DNA of 60,642 nt from Pelagibacteraceae bacterium (GCA_008638125.1 VTPM01000002.1:1-60642), one strand, 5' to 3'; shown: positions 26,651-37,262, numbered from the stretch's first letter. The notes: generated by a model from the sequence alone, not told the origin. Translations and numbers: made by a program.

Positions 26651-28102
26651 ATGCTTACATCAATAAAAAAAGCGACATCATCATTTTTTACAAAAGTATT
26701 AATAGGCTTAATTATTTTACCTTTTGTTTTTTGGGGTATGGGAGATGTTTTTAGAACTGGTAATCAAAATGTCTTAGTAAATATTGATGCTGAAAAGATA
26801 GGTGTGCAAAATTTTGTTAATTACCTCTCTCAGCTTAATTTAACTGATGAACAAAGAAAAAACTTATCTAAAACTGATTTATTAGACAGAATATTGTCAG
26901 ATTACATTGGGAAAAAAATTATCGCAATGGAAATAGAAACTGGTGGCGTAAAGCTATCAAATAATTCGCTGAAAGAAATCATAACTTCAGATGAAACATT
27001 TAAAAAGGATAATCAATTTTCAAGAACTGAATATGAGAAATTTTTATTAGAAAATCGAATGAGCCCAACGATGTTTGAGCAAAATATTTCTGAACAGGAA
27101 AAAAAAAGACAGCTTCTAACTTATCTATCAGAAGGAATAAATCTGCCAAATTTTTTAATAAATAAAGAATTTCAAAATGAAAATCAAAACAAGACAATTC
27201 AATATCTTGAATTAGATGATTTGTATAAAAATAAAAAATTTACCGATGAAGAAATCAAAAAAATATATGATGAAAATAAACAATTTCTAGTTAGGGAGTT
27301 TAAAAAAATTAATTTTGTAGAATTGTTACCAAGTAATTTAACAGGCCAACCGGAATATAATGAGGCATATTTTAAAAGAATTGATGAAATAGAAAATGGA
27401 ATTTTAGATGGAAAAAAAGTTAATGATTTTGCTCAAGAATTCAATTTAAGCTTAAAAACCATAAATGAAACTGATCGAAATAAAAAAAATAAATTAGGCC
27501 AAGATATCATAAAGCTTGAAGATGGATTATTTGAGAGAATCTTTAATGTTGAGGCCAATAAAGCATCTCTTATAAATTTAAATAATAAATATTTTTTAAG
27601 TGAAGTAGAAAGCATTAATCAAATAACTCGAGATTTGGAAGATAAAGAAATTAGAGATGCAATAACATCGCAATTAAAAATAAAATATATTGCTGAAAGC
27701 AACATCAAAATAGTTAAACAATTATCAGAAGGTAAATTTAAAAAAGAGCAATTTGATAACTTTGGTAAAGAGAATAACATACCAATTAAAAACACAACTT
27801 TAAAAAATTTAGAAGATGAAACAATATTTAACAAAGATATCATAAGAGAAATTTTTAAAGTTAAAGATAACGAGCTTCAATTGATCACGGATAGCACACT
27901 TACAAAAAACTATATTATATACTCAGTTAAAACTGAGTTTCCTCCGTTTGATGAAAATAATAAAAAATTCACTGAATACGAAACAAAAGCTAAGTTAGGA
28001 TTCTCAAATCAAATCTATGGTACATTTGATGCTGCGGTAAATGAGAGATATGATGTCAAGATTAATGAGAAAGTTTTAACAAGAATAAAAAATACTCTTT
28101 AA
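26651..28102 (+). CDS. ppiD: SurA/PpiD-like periplasmic folding factor, membrane-anchored
   Basis: N-terminal anchor, SurA_N-like region (VNIDAEKIGVQNFVNYLSQL); location upstream of trpE as in alphaproteobacteria. Confidence 0.75.
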   Translation: MLTSIKKATSSFFTKVLIGLIILPFVFWGMGDVFRTGNQNVLVNIDAEKIGVQNFVNYLSQLNLTDEQRKNLSKTDLLDRILSDYIGKKIIAMEIETGGVKLSNNSLKEIITSDETFKKDNQFSRTEYEKFLLENRMSPTMFEQNISEQEKKRQLLTYLSEGINLPNFLINKEFQNENQNKTIQYLELDDLYKNKKFTDEEIKKIYDENKQFLVREFKKINFVELLPSNLTGQPEYNEAYFKRIDEIENGILDGKKVNDFAQEFNLSLKTINETDRNKKNKLGQDIIKLEDGLFERIFNVEANKASLINLNNKYFLSEVESINQITRDLEDKEIRDAITSQLKIKYIAESNIKIVKQLSEGKFKKEQFDNFGKENNIPIKNTTLKNLEDETIFNKDIIREIFKVKDNELQLITDSTLTKNYIIYSVKTEFPPFDENNKKFTEYETKAKLGFSNQIYGTFDAAVNERYDVKINEKVLTRIKNTL

Positions 28103-29559
28103 TGAGACTTAGTGTTGATCTAAACTCTTTCAAATCAAATCACAAAAAGAAGAAAAATCAAATCATTTATAGTGTTAAAAATTGTAAAGACTATACAAAG
28201 GTAGAAAATCTTTTTAATTTTGTTTTAGCTGAAAAAAATAGTTTCATTTTTGAGTCTGTTGAAAAAGGTACAATTAGAAGTCGCTACACTATCATAGGAC
28301 TTAATCCCGATAAAATATGGAATATAAATAAAAATTTAATTATCGAAAACTTTGAGGGAAAAAAAACATCTATTAAAGAAAAGCCATTAATTTTTCTAAA
28401 TAAATTAATTAATAAATTTAATATCAATACTCCAAAAGCTCTGCCAAAAATGTGTACTATGTTAGTAGGCTACTTTTCTTATGATATAATTAGATATATT
28501 GAAAATATACCTGATAATTGTTTTGATGATTTAAATATTCCGGACGTAAGATTAATGCGTCCCAAAAACTTAATCATATACGATAATTTTAAAAAAAAAA
28601 TTTTTTTCATTGAAAACATTTATTCTGAAACAAAAATAAATAATTATTTTGAAAAATATCATTCAATTAAAGAAAATTTTCAAAAGTTTGATGACTATAG
28701 TAATATAAAATTACCAATAAAATTTTCTCATAAACTAAATAATCATAAAATTAAAAGTAATATCTCAAAGAAAAAATTTAAAGATAATGTAATTAAGGCC
28801 AAAAAATATATTTCTAAAGGAGATATTTTTCAGGTCGTTTTAAGCCAAAGGTTTGAACGAAAATTTAACAAAACCCCTATAGAAATATATAATTATTTAA
28901 GAATATCTAACCCTTCTCCATTTATGTTTTATTTTAACTTTGAGGATTTTAAAATTCTTGGAAGTAGCCCTGAAATATTAGTTCGTTTACGAGATCAACA
29001 AGTAACAATAAGGCCAATTGCGGGGACAAGGCCAAGGGGCAAAACTTTTAAACAAGATCAAAAATTTAAGAATGATTTAATGAAAGATAAAAAAGAATTA
29101 GCAGAACATTTAATGTTACTTGATTTAGGCAGAAATGATGTGGGCAAAGTATCAAAAATTAATTCCGTTAAAGTAACTGAAAGATTTAATGTAGAAAAAT
29201 ATTCACACGTTATGCATATTGTTTCTAATGTTGTTGGTAAACATGATCAAAAGAATTCAATTTTTGAAACTTTGTTATCTGGTTTTCCAGCTGGAACTGT
29301 TAGTGGTGCACCTAAAATTAGAGCAATGGAAATAATTGATGAATTAGAGAAAAACAAAAGAAAATTATACGCTGGAGCTGTTGGATATTTTACTTCAAAT
29401 AAGGAGTTTGACACCTGTATTGCACTTAGGACGGCATTAATTAAGGATAACAAATTTTATGTTCAAGCTGGTGCAGGAATTGTTGCCGATAGTGTGCCTG
29501 AAAAAGAATATCAAGAAACGGTGAATAAAGCTAAAGCATTAATGAAAGCGGTGGATTAA
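28102..29559 (+). CDS. trpE: Anthranilate synthase component I
   Basis: IRPIAGTRPRGKT, SGFPAGTVSGAPKIRAMEIIDELE. Confidence 0.96.
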   Translation: MRLSVDLNSFKSNHKKKKNQIIYSVKNCKDYTKVENLFNFVLAEKNSFIFESVEKGTIRSRYTIIGLNPDKIWNINKNLIIENFEGKKTSIKEKPLIFLNKLINKFNINTPKALPKMCTMLVGYFSYDIIRYIENIPDNCFDDLNIPDVRLMRPKNLIIYDNFKKKIFFIENIYSETKINNYFEKYHSIKENFQKFDDYSNIKLPIKFSHKLNNHKIKSNISKKKFKDNVIKAKKYISKGDIFQVVLSQRFERKFNKTPIEIYNYLRISNPSPFMFYFNFEDFKILGSSPEILVRLRDQQVTIRPIAGTRPRGKTFKQDQKFKNDLMKDKKELAEHLMLLDLGRNDVGKVSKINSVKVTERFNVEKYSHVMHIVSNVVGKHDQKNSIFETLLSGFPAGTVSGAPKIRAMEIIDELEKNKRKLYAGAVGYFTSNKEFDTCIALRTALIKDNKFYVQAGAGIVADSVPEKEYQETVNKAKALMKAVD

Positions 29560-30126
29560 ATGAAAATTTTATTAATAGATAATTATGATAGCTTTACCTA
29601 TAATTTATTCCATTATATCTCAAAATTAAGATGTAAAGTTGATGTTATTAGAAATGATAAAATAAATTCTAAAGATATAAAAAGAAAACAGTATAAAAAA
29701 ATTGTAATATCACCAGGTCCAGGAAATCCTTCTCAAGCTGGAAATTGTTTAAAAATTGTTAAAGACTTACATAAAGAAATACCAATTTTAGGTGTGTGCT
29801 TAGGTCACCAAATTATTGGCCAAGTCTTTGGTGGTAGAATTGTAAAAGCTAAAAAACTAATGCATGGGAAAATGAGTAAAATTTATTTCAAAAAAATAGG
29901 ATTGTTTAAAAATTTTAATTTGCCATTTAACGCCACAAGATACCACAGTCTTATAATCGAAAAAAAAACTTTACCTAGCTGTTTGGAGATAACTGCTGAG
30001 ACAAGAAATAAAACAATCATGGGTATAAAACATAAAGAATTTGAGTTACACGGTGTACAATTTCATCCAGAAAGTATTAATACAAAAGTTGGTATGAAAA
30101 TAATTCAAAATTTTATAAAACTTTAA
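29560..30126 (+). CDS. trpG: Anthranilate synthase component II (glutamine amidotransferase)
   Basis: LLIDNYDSFTYN, GVCLGHQIIGQ, VQFHPES. Confidence 0.95.
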   Translation: MKILLIDNYDSFTYNLFHYISKLRCKVDVIRNDKINSKDIKRKQYKKIVISPGPGNPSQAGNCLKIVKDLHKEIPILGVCLGHQIIGQVFGGRIVKAKKLMHGKMSKIYFKKIGLFKNFNLPFNATRYHSLIIEKKTLPSCLEITAETRNKTIMGIKHKEFELHGVQFHPESINTKVGMKIIQNFIKL

Positions 30127-30129
30127 TTA

Positions 30130-31125
30130 ATGTCAAATTTGATTAATAAACTAGAGTCTAAACAAAATCTTTCATTTGATGAAAGTAAAAATCTTTTTAA
30201 TGAGATTATGGAAGGCAAATATAATGAGGATAATATCATTAAAATTTTAGAAGCTCTTTCGGTAAAAGGTGAAACTAAAGATGAGCTTGCTGGAGGTATT
30301 TTTGTTCTAAGAGATAAAGCGACTCATGTTAATTCACCTGATGGAACAATTGATACATGTGGAACTGGTGGAGATGGTCAAAATTCTTTAAATATTTCAA
30401 CAGCTTCGGCGATAGTTCTAGCTAGTTTAGGAATTAAAGTAGCTAAACACGGCAACAAAGCGGTATCCTCTAATTGTGGATCCGCTGATGTATTAGAAGC
30501 TTTAAAAATCAAAATTAATTTAAATGCGCAAGAGGCTGAAAACTCAATTAATAAAGTTCATTTTGCATTTATGTTTGCTCCAAATTATCACCAAGCAATG
30601 AAATATGTGGCAAGTGCTAGAAAAAAAATGGGTAAAAAAACAATATTTAATTTAATTGGGCCATTAAGTAGCCCAGCAAAAGTTAAAAGACAAGTTGTAG
30701 GTGTTTTTGATAAAAAATGGATGATGCCTTTTGCGGAAGCGTTGAAAGAAAACAATGTTAAAAAAGCTTTTATCGTTCACGGGGAAGACGGAATGGATGA
30801 AATTTCCCCTTTTGCAAAATCAAAAATAATCGAGCTTAATGACACTAAGATTAGAGAATTTGAAATAAATCCAGTTGAACTTGGTATCTTAAAAAAAAAT
30901 AAAGAAAACCTAAAAGGAAAAAATGCTGAATTTAATGCAAGTAAAATAATTGATATTTTTAAAGGTGAGGATAATGAATTTTCTGATGCTGTAGCTCTTA
31001 ATTGTGCAGCAGGACTTATTGTTGCTGATAAAGAGAAAAATATAAAAGAAAGTTTTTTAAAAGCAAAACAACATCTCAAGAGTGGAAAAACTTATGAACA
31101 TTTACTTAAAATTCAGGCTATTTAA
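30130..31125 (+). CDS. trpD: Anthranilate phosphoribosyltransferase
   Basis: DTCGTGGDGQNSLNIST, KHGNKAVSSNCGSADVLE. Confidence 0.96.
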   Translation: MSNLINKLESKQNLSFDESKNLFNEIMEGKYNEDNIIKILEALSVKGETKDELAGGIFVLRDKATHVNSPDGTIDTCGTGGDGQNSLNISTASAIVLASLGIKVAKHGNKAVSSNCGSADVLEALKIKINLNAQEAENSINKVHFAFMFAPNYHQAMKYVASARKKMGKKTIFNLIGPLSSPAKVKRQVVGVFDKKWMMPFAEALKENNVKKAFIVHGEDGMDEISPFAKSKIIELNDTKIREFEINPVELGILKKNKENLKGKNAEFNASKIIDIFKGEDNEFSDAVALNCAAGLIVADKEKNIKESFLKAKQHLKSGKTYEHLLKIQAI

Positions 31126-31928
31126 TGGAGAATGTTCTTGAAAAAATTATTAAGCAAAAAAAAGAAGATATAAATAAAATTAAAAAAAATATCTCATCTT
31201 CTGAAATTCAAAAAAATATTAAAAACTTTAATAATTTTTTTGACTTTAAAAATACTATAATTCAACGAGAAAAAAATAATAAAGTCTCTTTAATAGCTGA
31301 GATTAAAAAAGCAAGTCCATCTGCAGGTATTATAGTTGAAAATTTTGATCATAAAAAAATTGCAAATATCTATTCTGATAATGATGCTGCTTGTCTATCT
31401 GTATTAACTGAGGAAAAGTTTTTTTTAGGTAATTTAGAATTTATAAAAGATATAAAAAAAGATATTAAATTACCTATATTAGCTAAAGATTTTTTTATTG
31501 ATCCTTTTCAAATTGCTTACTCTAAAAGTTTTGGTTGTGATTGTATCTTGATTATTTTGTCAGCTCTTTCTGATAGTCAAGCAAAAGAAATTTATGATGA
31601 GGCTATTAAATATAATTTAAGTGTTATTGTTGAAGTTCATGATGAATATGAAGCAGAAAAATCATTAGATTATAAAGAAGCTTTAATTGGAATAAATAAT
31701 AGAGACCTTAAAACATTAAATGTGTCATTAAATAATACTATTAAAATTTCAAAAAAATTAGCTTCTCATAATAATCCTTTGATTTCTGAGAGCGGTATTA
31801 AGACTAAGGAGGATGCTCAATTTATTTATGATAATACCGGTATTAAAAACTTTCTAATCGGTGAATCACTTTTATCGAGCGGCAAAACAAATCAATTAAT
31901 TAAAGAAATACAATCAATTACCCTTTAA
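31125..31928 (+). CDS. trpC: Indole-3-glycerol phosphate synthase
   Basis: AEIKKASPSAGII, LPILAKDFFIDPFQI, IGINNRDLKT. Confidence 0.95.
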   Translation: MENVLEKIIKQKKEDINKIKKNISSSEIQKNIKNFNNFFDFKNTIIQREKNNKVSLIAEIKKASPSAGIIVENFDHKKIANIYSDNDAACLSVLTEEKFFLGNLEFIKDIKKDIKLPILAKDFFIDPFQIAYSKSFGCDCILIILSALSDSQAKEIYDEAIKYNLSVIVEVHDEYEAEKSLDYKEALIGINNRDLKTLNVSLNNTIKISKKLASHNNPLISESGIKTKEDAQFIYDNTGIKNFLIGESLLSSGKTNQLIKEIQSITL

Positions 31929-31961
31929 AATTGCCCCTAATAAGCGGTTGCTAATAAAAGA

Positions 31962-31976
31962 GAACTTTTATAGAAC
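31962..31976 (+). promoter_or_regulatory. Alphaproteobacterial SOS (LexA) box
   Basis: GAAC-ttttata-GAAC = GTTC-N7-GTTC on the opposite strand, exact consensus, 23 nt upstream of lexA. Confidence 0.88.
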
Positions 31977-31999
31977 ATAGATGTACAAGGTTTGTTCTT

Positions 32000-32677
32000 A
32001 TGCTTACAAAAAAACAAAAAAATTTATTACTTTTCATAAATAAGAAGATTAGATCGACGGGCATATCGCCTTCTTACGAAGAAATGAAAGATTCACTCAA
32101 CCTCAAGTCGAAATCTGGAATTCACAGATTAATTTCTGCTTTAGAGGAAAGAGGCTTTGTGAAAAGATTAGCTCATAAAGCTAGAGCGCTTGAGGTTATT
32201 AAGCTACCAGAAAACGCCAGTGCTAATGATATTTTCAATAGTTTTACACCAAGTGTAATTAAAGGTGGGCTAGATAAATCTTCTGATAATAAGTCTAGCG
32301 AAATTTCGATACTTGGAAGTATTGCAGCTGGAACTCCAATAGAAGCTATTCAACAAGAAGTTGACAGAGTAGCTTTACCTGAAAATCTTCAAAATAATGG
32401 AGAACATTATGGTTTAAAAGTTAAAGGAGACTCTATGATTGAGGCAGGTATCAATGATGGGGATACAGTTATAGTTAAAAAAACAAATAATGTAGATAGC
32501 GGACAAATTGCTGTTGTATTAATTGACGATCAAGAAGCAACTTTAAAAAGAATTCGAAAAAAAGGTAATACAATTGCTTTGGAAGCAGCAAATAAAAATT
32601 ACGGAACTAAAATTTATGCTGCTAATAGGATTAAAATTCAAGGCAAGCTAGTCTCTTTATATAGAAACTTTCACTAA
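32000..32677 (+). CDS. lexA: LexA repressor
   Basis: MLTKKQKNLLLFINKKI, cleavage site IAAGTPIEA, GDSMIEAGI Ser and EATLKRI Lys. Confidence 0.96.
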   Translation: MLTKKQKNLLLFINKKIRSTGISPSYEEMKDSLNLKSKSGIHRLISALEERGFVKRLAHKARALEVIKLPENASANDIFNSFTPSVIKGGLDKSSDNKSSEISILGSIAAGTPIEAIQQEVDRVALPENLQNNGEHYGLKVKGDSMIEAGINDGDTVIVKKTNNVDSGQIAVVLIDDQEATLKRIRKKGNTIALEAANKNYGTKIYAANRIKIQGKLVSLYRNFH

Positions 32678-32696
32678 AATAGTCTAATTAGATTAA

Positions 32697-34076
32697 ATGA
32701 GTTTTATTTGTAGGTTTGCGCCCTCTCCTACTGGGCCTCTTCATATTGGTGGTGTTAGAACAGCTTTGTTTAATTGGTTGCTAGCAAGAAAAAATAAAGG
32801 AAAATATTTTCTTAGAATAGAAGATACAGATAAGGAAAGATCTAAAGAGGAGTTTAAAGAACAGATCATTTCATCGCTTCAATGGTTGGGAATTGAACAC
32901 GATGGTGAGCCATATATACAATCTAAAAATATAGAAAAGCATGTATCAGTAGCAAATGAATTAATAACAAAAGGATTTGCATACCCTTGCTATTGCACTG
33001 AGCAAGAACTTGAAGAACAGAAAAGTTTAGCAAAAAAAAGAAATTTACCTTTTGTATATAATAGAAAATGTAGAGATCTAAAGGAAAAAAAAGATAGTCC
33101 AGCAGTAATAAGATTTAAAAGTAAAATATCAGGATCAACTTTGATTAAAGATTTGGTTCAAGGTGAAAGAAATATTTCGAATGCTACTATTGAAGATTTT
33201 GTAATTTTAAGAAAAGACAAAACCCCAACTTATCAATTATCAGCAACTGTTGATGATAATGAAATGAAAGTAACGCACGTCATAAGAGGAGATGATCATA
33301 TGATTAACTCTTTTAAACAAAAACAAATTTATGAAGCAATGGGATGGGGTGTCCCTAATTTTGCCCACATACCTTTAATTCATAGTGACAAAGGAAAAAA
33401 ATTATCAAAGAGAGACAACGCTTCAACAATTGACGACTATGTAAAAATTGGAATTATGGCTGATGCTCTAAGAAATTACCTGTTAAGATTAGGTTGGTCA
33501 TACAAAGATAAGGAAATCTTCACTAAACAAGAAAGTATTGATTTATTTGATCTAAATGGAGTAGGTAAATCACCTTCTAAATTAGATATGAGTAGAATTT
33601 TATCTCTAAATGAAACTTATATTAAAATGATTGATGAAAAAGATTTATTTAACCAATTAAAAGATTATGTCAAAAAATATAAAAAATCTTTTGATGGGTC
33701 TAAAGATGCAATTTTAATTAAAAGTATGAACTTTTTAAAGAACAAAGCAAAAACTCTAGAAGATATCTATAATAATGCTCAATATATCATTCTAGATGAA
33801 ATTAAAATTGGTGATGAAGATAAAAAATTAATCGATGATCTATCAAAATTAATAATTAAAGATTTTATAATTGAGTTTGATAGAATCGAGTTAATTAATA
33901 AAGAAAAAATAGAACCCATAATCAAATCTTTAATTGATAAATATAAAACAAATTTTAAAGGTGTTGGGCAACCACTTAGAATAGGGCTAGTTGGTTCAAG
34001 ATTTGGTCCAGGACTCTATGATGTAATTTTATCTCTTGATAAAAAAGAAGTGATCAAAAGGCTTAGTAGAATATAA
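32697..34076 (+). CDS. gltX: Glutamyl-tRNA synthetase
   Basis: FAPSPTGPLHIGGVRTALFNWL, KLSKRDNA. Confidence 0.95.
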   Translation: MSFICRFAPSPTGPLHIGGVRTALFNWLLARKNKGKYFLRIEDTDKERSKEEFKEQIISSLQWLGIEHDGEPYIQSKNIEKHVSVANELITKGFAYPCYCTEQELEEQKSLAKKRNLPFVYNRKCRDLKEKKDSPAVIRFKSKISGSTLIKDLVQGERNISNATIEDFVILRKDKTPTYQLSATVDDNEMKVTHVIRGDDHMINSFKQKQIYEAMGWGVPNFAHIPLIHSDKGKKLSKRDNASTIDDYVKIGIMADALRNYLLRLGWSYKDKEIFTKQESIDLFDLNGVGKSPSKLDMSRILSLNETYIKMIDEKDLFNQLKDYVKKYKKSFDGSKDAILIKSMNFLKNKAKTLEDIYNNAQYIILDEIKIGDEDKKLIDDLSKLIIKDFIIEFDRIELINKEKIEPIIKSLIDKYKTNFKGVGQPLRIGLVGSRFGPGLYDVILSLDKKEVIKRLSRI

Positions 34077-34098
34077 AAATTTTATAAAATATAAAATA

Positions 34099-35235
34099 TT
34101 ATTTTAATATTATCTTATTAAGTGCCTCACTAGTTTGTTCAGAAGGTGATTTTGAAGTTTTAAATTGATTTAGTATAGTTTGTGTCTTTCGCACCTGCTC
34201 TTCTACTAAAGATGGAGTGTCTAAAAATTTACTAACTTCGTTATAAATATTTTTAGAATTACATTTTGATTGTAACAATTCTGGTATGATTTCTTCTTTA
34301 GCAGCAATATTAATAATGTTTGCATATTTTATTTTAACCAACATTTTTACAATTAAAAAATTTATTAAATTCATTTTGTAAACAATGATTGAAGGAATTT
34401 TTGCATTACAAATTTCAAGAGAAACTGTTCCAGACTTAGCAATTGCAAATATAGATTTTTTGAGTAAATGTCCTTTTAGCTTATCATCACTTACAACTTC
34501 ACAGTTAAGCGTGTTGCTATTTTTAATATATGAATGAATTAAATCTTTGTGAGCTTTTGTTGAATGAAAAACATATGTAATATCATTATATTTTTTTTCC
34601 ATATATTTTATAAAATTAAGAAATATGGGCATTAAAACATTAATTTCTGAAATTCGACTCCCTGCAAATATAGAAAATAATGCCTTATTTTTTCCAACAA
34701 ATTGATTGATATCGATTTTATCTTCTACTCTATTCTCTAATAGAGGATGACCAACAAATTCACAGCTTACATTTTCTTTATCAAAGTAAAGTTTTTCAAA
34801 ATTAAATAGAAGTAAAATATGATCAATAAATTTTTTAATTTTTTTTACTCTACCTTCTCTCCATACCCAAACTTGCGGCGCAACGTAATGAACTGTTTTA
34901 ATGTTTATGTTCTTATTTTTAACTCTTTCTGCTACCCTTAAAGTAAAATCGGGACTATCGACTGTAAAAAGAATATCTGGATTAAATTCTAAGATGGAAT
35001 TAACTGTTTGATTAATTTTTTTATTAATTTTAAATAAATTAAATAATACATTAGTAAATCCTATATAAGTAACTTCTTTTAAATCATATATGGATTTAAT
35101 TCCTAAAGATTTTAAATTTTCTCCTCCAACAGATAGATATTCTATATTAGGATTAATTTTTTTTAAATTATAGATGACTTTTGACGCTAATTTATCACCT
35201 GAGGCTTCTCCAGTTACTATAAATATCTTTTTCAT
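34099..35235 (-). CDS. lpxB: Lipid-A-disaccharide synthase
   Basis: IVTGEASGDKLASKVI, HYVAPQVWVWREGRVKKI. Confidence 0.94.
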   Translation of the reverse strand: MKKIFIVTGEASGDKLASKVIYNLKKINPNIEYLSVGGENLKSLGIKSIYDLKEVTYIGFTNVLFNLFKINKKINQTVNSILEFNPDILFTVDSPDFTLRVAERVKNKNINIKTVHYVAPQVWVWREGRVKKIKKFIDHILLLFNFEKLYFDKENVSCEFVGHPLLENRVEDKIDINQFVGKNKALFSIFAGSRISEINVLMPIFLNFIKYMEKKYNDITYVFHSTKAHKDLIHSYIKNSNTLNCEVVSDDKLKGHLLKKSIFAIAKSGTVSLEICNAKIPSIIVYKMNLINFLIVKMLVKIKYANIINIAAKEEIIPELLQSKCNSKNIYNEVSKFLDTPSLVEEQVRKTQTILNQFKTSKSPSEQTSEALNKIILK

Positions 35236-36026
35236 ATAGAGGCAATAAACATTTTATTTTTATTTGCAAAATTAATTAATTTTTTTTTATCTAAACAAAT
35301 ATTTTTTTTACTTCTCAAAACTATTCCTTTTAACCCTGATTTTTTACATTGAACTAATGTGCTTAAACCAATTGTTGGAAGGTCTACTCTTAAATCTTGT
35401 TTTTTCTTAGGAAATTTTATCAAAAGACCCTTTAGTATTTTGTTTTTTGGCTTAATTTTTTTTAGCATTGATTGAGTTCCATCTTTTGACTCTATAGCTA
35501 AAACTTTATTTTCTCTAATTACTGCACCTTGACTAAAATTATAACTGTTTAATCTATTTAACGTTGAAATTCCTTTTTTAATATCTTTTTTATCATCAAT
35601 ATTTAATTTTATTTTTGTATAAATTTTTTTTGATAAACTTAGTTCTGGGGTGAATGTTAATGAATTTATTGTTTGAATTTTTTCTTTTTTGAAAATATCG
35701 ATTATAACTTTTAAAATTGCAGCATCCCCAATTTTCGAAGCTCTAATAATTTTTGGTATATAGTAAACACCTTTTAGATCTAATTTTAGAGTTTTAAAGT
35801 TTGGTTTCTTGACCTTTCCAGCAAATAAAACTTTTTTACATTTATTTGAGTGTAAAATATTTATTATTTTTCCTATTTGACCAACTGAAATAGATTGAGA
35901 ATATTTATCTTTTTTAAAAATTTTTTTTCTTGTTAAATCAATTATTAAATATCTTTTTCTTAATTTTTTTATTTTTTTTAGTATTTCTTTTGGGAAATTT
36001 GTCTCGCCAAATATTAACCCAATCAT
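35232..36026 (-). CDS. lpxI: UDP-2,3-diacylglucosamine diphosphatase LpxI
   Basis: DUF1009-type protein between lpxB and lpxA; GDAAILKVIIDIF, RVDLPTIGLSTLVQC. Confidence 0.88.
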   Translation of the reverse strand: MIGLIFGETNFPKEILKKIKKLRKRYLIIDLTRKKIFKKDKYSQSISVGQIGKIINILHSNKCKKVLFAGKVKKPNFKTLKLDLKGVYYIPKIIRASKIGDAAILKVIIDIFKKEKIQTINSLTFTPELSLSKKIYTKIKLNIDDKKDIKKGISTLNRLNSYNFSQGAVIRENKVLAIESKDGTQSMLKKIKPKNKILKGLLIKFPKKKQDLRVDLPTIGLSTLVQCKKSGLKGIVLRSKKNICLDKKKLINFANKNKMFIASI

Positions 36027-36027
36027 A

Positions 36028-36816
36028 TTATTCTTTGTTGTCTAATGGTGTGCAAATGGGTCTTTTTTTATCTTTAGATATAAACTCTATTACCTCTTTT
36101 ACTAATTCATTTTCTTGAAATTCATTCCCTATTTTGCTTAAATTTTCATGAAGATTTGTTGAGGAAAAAATAGCTTTATAAGCTTTATCTACTTCCATAA
36201 TTTTTTTATTTTCATAGTTTTTTCTTCTCAAACCAATCAAATTTAATCCTTGAAAATAATTTCTGTTTCCAATTGATAAGCTAAAAGGAGCAACATCTTT
36301 TAATACTCCTGTCATTCCGCCGATCATTGCTAATCTTCCAATTCTTGTAAATTGCTGTACAGCTGAATTTCCACCAATAACAACATTATCCTCAATTGTA
36401 ACATGCCCACCTAGTGGAACGTTGTTAGCAATAATAACATTGTTTCCAACATTGCAATCATGGGCAACATGAGAGCTGATCATAAATAAACAATTATTTC
36501 CTATTATTGTCTTACCTCCACCACCAATGGTGCCAGGATTTATCGTTACATATTCCCTGATAATATTTTTTTCACCTATTACTAAACTATTTGGTTCATT
36601 GTTGTATTTTAAATCTTGAGGAGATGTTCCTATACTTGCAAATGGAAAAATTTTGGTTTCTTTCCCTATTGTTGTATTTCCCTCTACGTGCACATTAGAA
36701 ATTAATTCAATATCATCATGTAATTCAACATAATCTCCTACATAACAAAATGGACCTATTTTAACATTTTTTCCTATTTTTGCTTTTTTTGAAATAACAC
36801 TTGAGCTGTGAATCAT
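36028..36816 (-). CDS. lpxA: UDP-GlcNAc O-acyltransferase
   Basis: Left-handed hexapeptide repeats, HVAHDCNVGNNVIIANNVPLGGHV. Confidence 0.95.
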   Translation of the reverse strand: MIHSSSVISKKAKIGKNVKIGPFCYVGDYVELHDDIELISNVHVEGNTTIGKETKIFPFASIGTSPQDLKYNNEPNSLVIGEKNIIREYVTINPGTIGGGGKTIIGNNCLFMISSHVAHDCNVGNNVIIANNVPLGGHVTIEDNVVIGGNSAVQQFTRIGRLAMIGGMTGVLKDVAPFSLSIGNRNYFQGLNLIGLRRKNYENKKIMEVDKAYKAIFSSTNLHENLSKIGNEFQENELVKEVIEFISKDKKRPICTPLDNKE

Positions 36817-37262
36817 TTTCTATCAACTATAGTTGCCGACCATTCAGCATCAGCCATTCTTTTTCCGTCAACTTTTGCGGTACCTTTGTACTTCCAAACT
36901 CTGCCATGTGATCTGATTGCCTCTATTTCTAAGTGTAATTCACAATCAGGTATAACTGGATTTCTAAATCTCGCTTTATCAACGCCCATTAAGAAAACTA
37001 ATTTATTTTCATATTCTTTAGGATCAATACCGTAAGCAGTTAGAGCTGCAGCTGCCTGACCAAAAGCTTCTACTATTAGAACTCCTGGCATTACAGGTTG
37101 TCCAGGAAAATGTCCTTGCACATAAAAACCATCTTTTTTTACATTCATTATTGCTGTTGCAGATTTTAAATGTACAATCTTTGTGAGCTTATCTATCAAA
37201 AGCATCGGTGCTCTATGTGGCAATAAACTTTCAATTTTTTTTCTATCAATACTATCTGTCAT
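36813..37262 (-). CDS. fabZ: 3-hydroxyacyl-ACP dehydratase FabZ
   Basis: LLPHRAPMLLIDKL, GHFPGQPVMPGVLIVEAFGQ. Confidence 0.96.
   Translation of the reverse strand: MTDSIDRKKIESLLPHRAPMLLIDKLTKIVHLKSATAIMNVKKDGFYVQGHFPGQPVMPGVLIVEAFGQAAAALTAYGIDPKEYENKLVFLMGVDKARFRNPVIPDCELHLEIEAIRSHGRVWKYKGTAKVDGKRMADAEWSATIVDRK

Noticed and set aside
28590-28608. Long A-run followed by T-run inside trpE (possible slippage site)
   Set aside because: Reading frame is intact and such runs are common in this AT-rich genome
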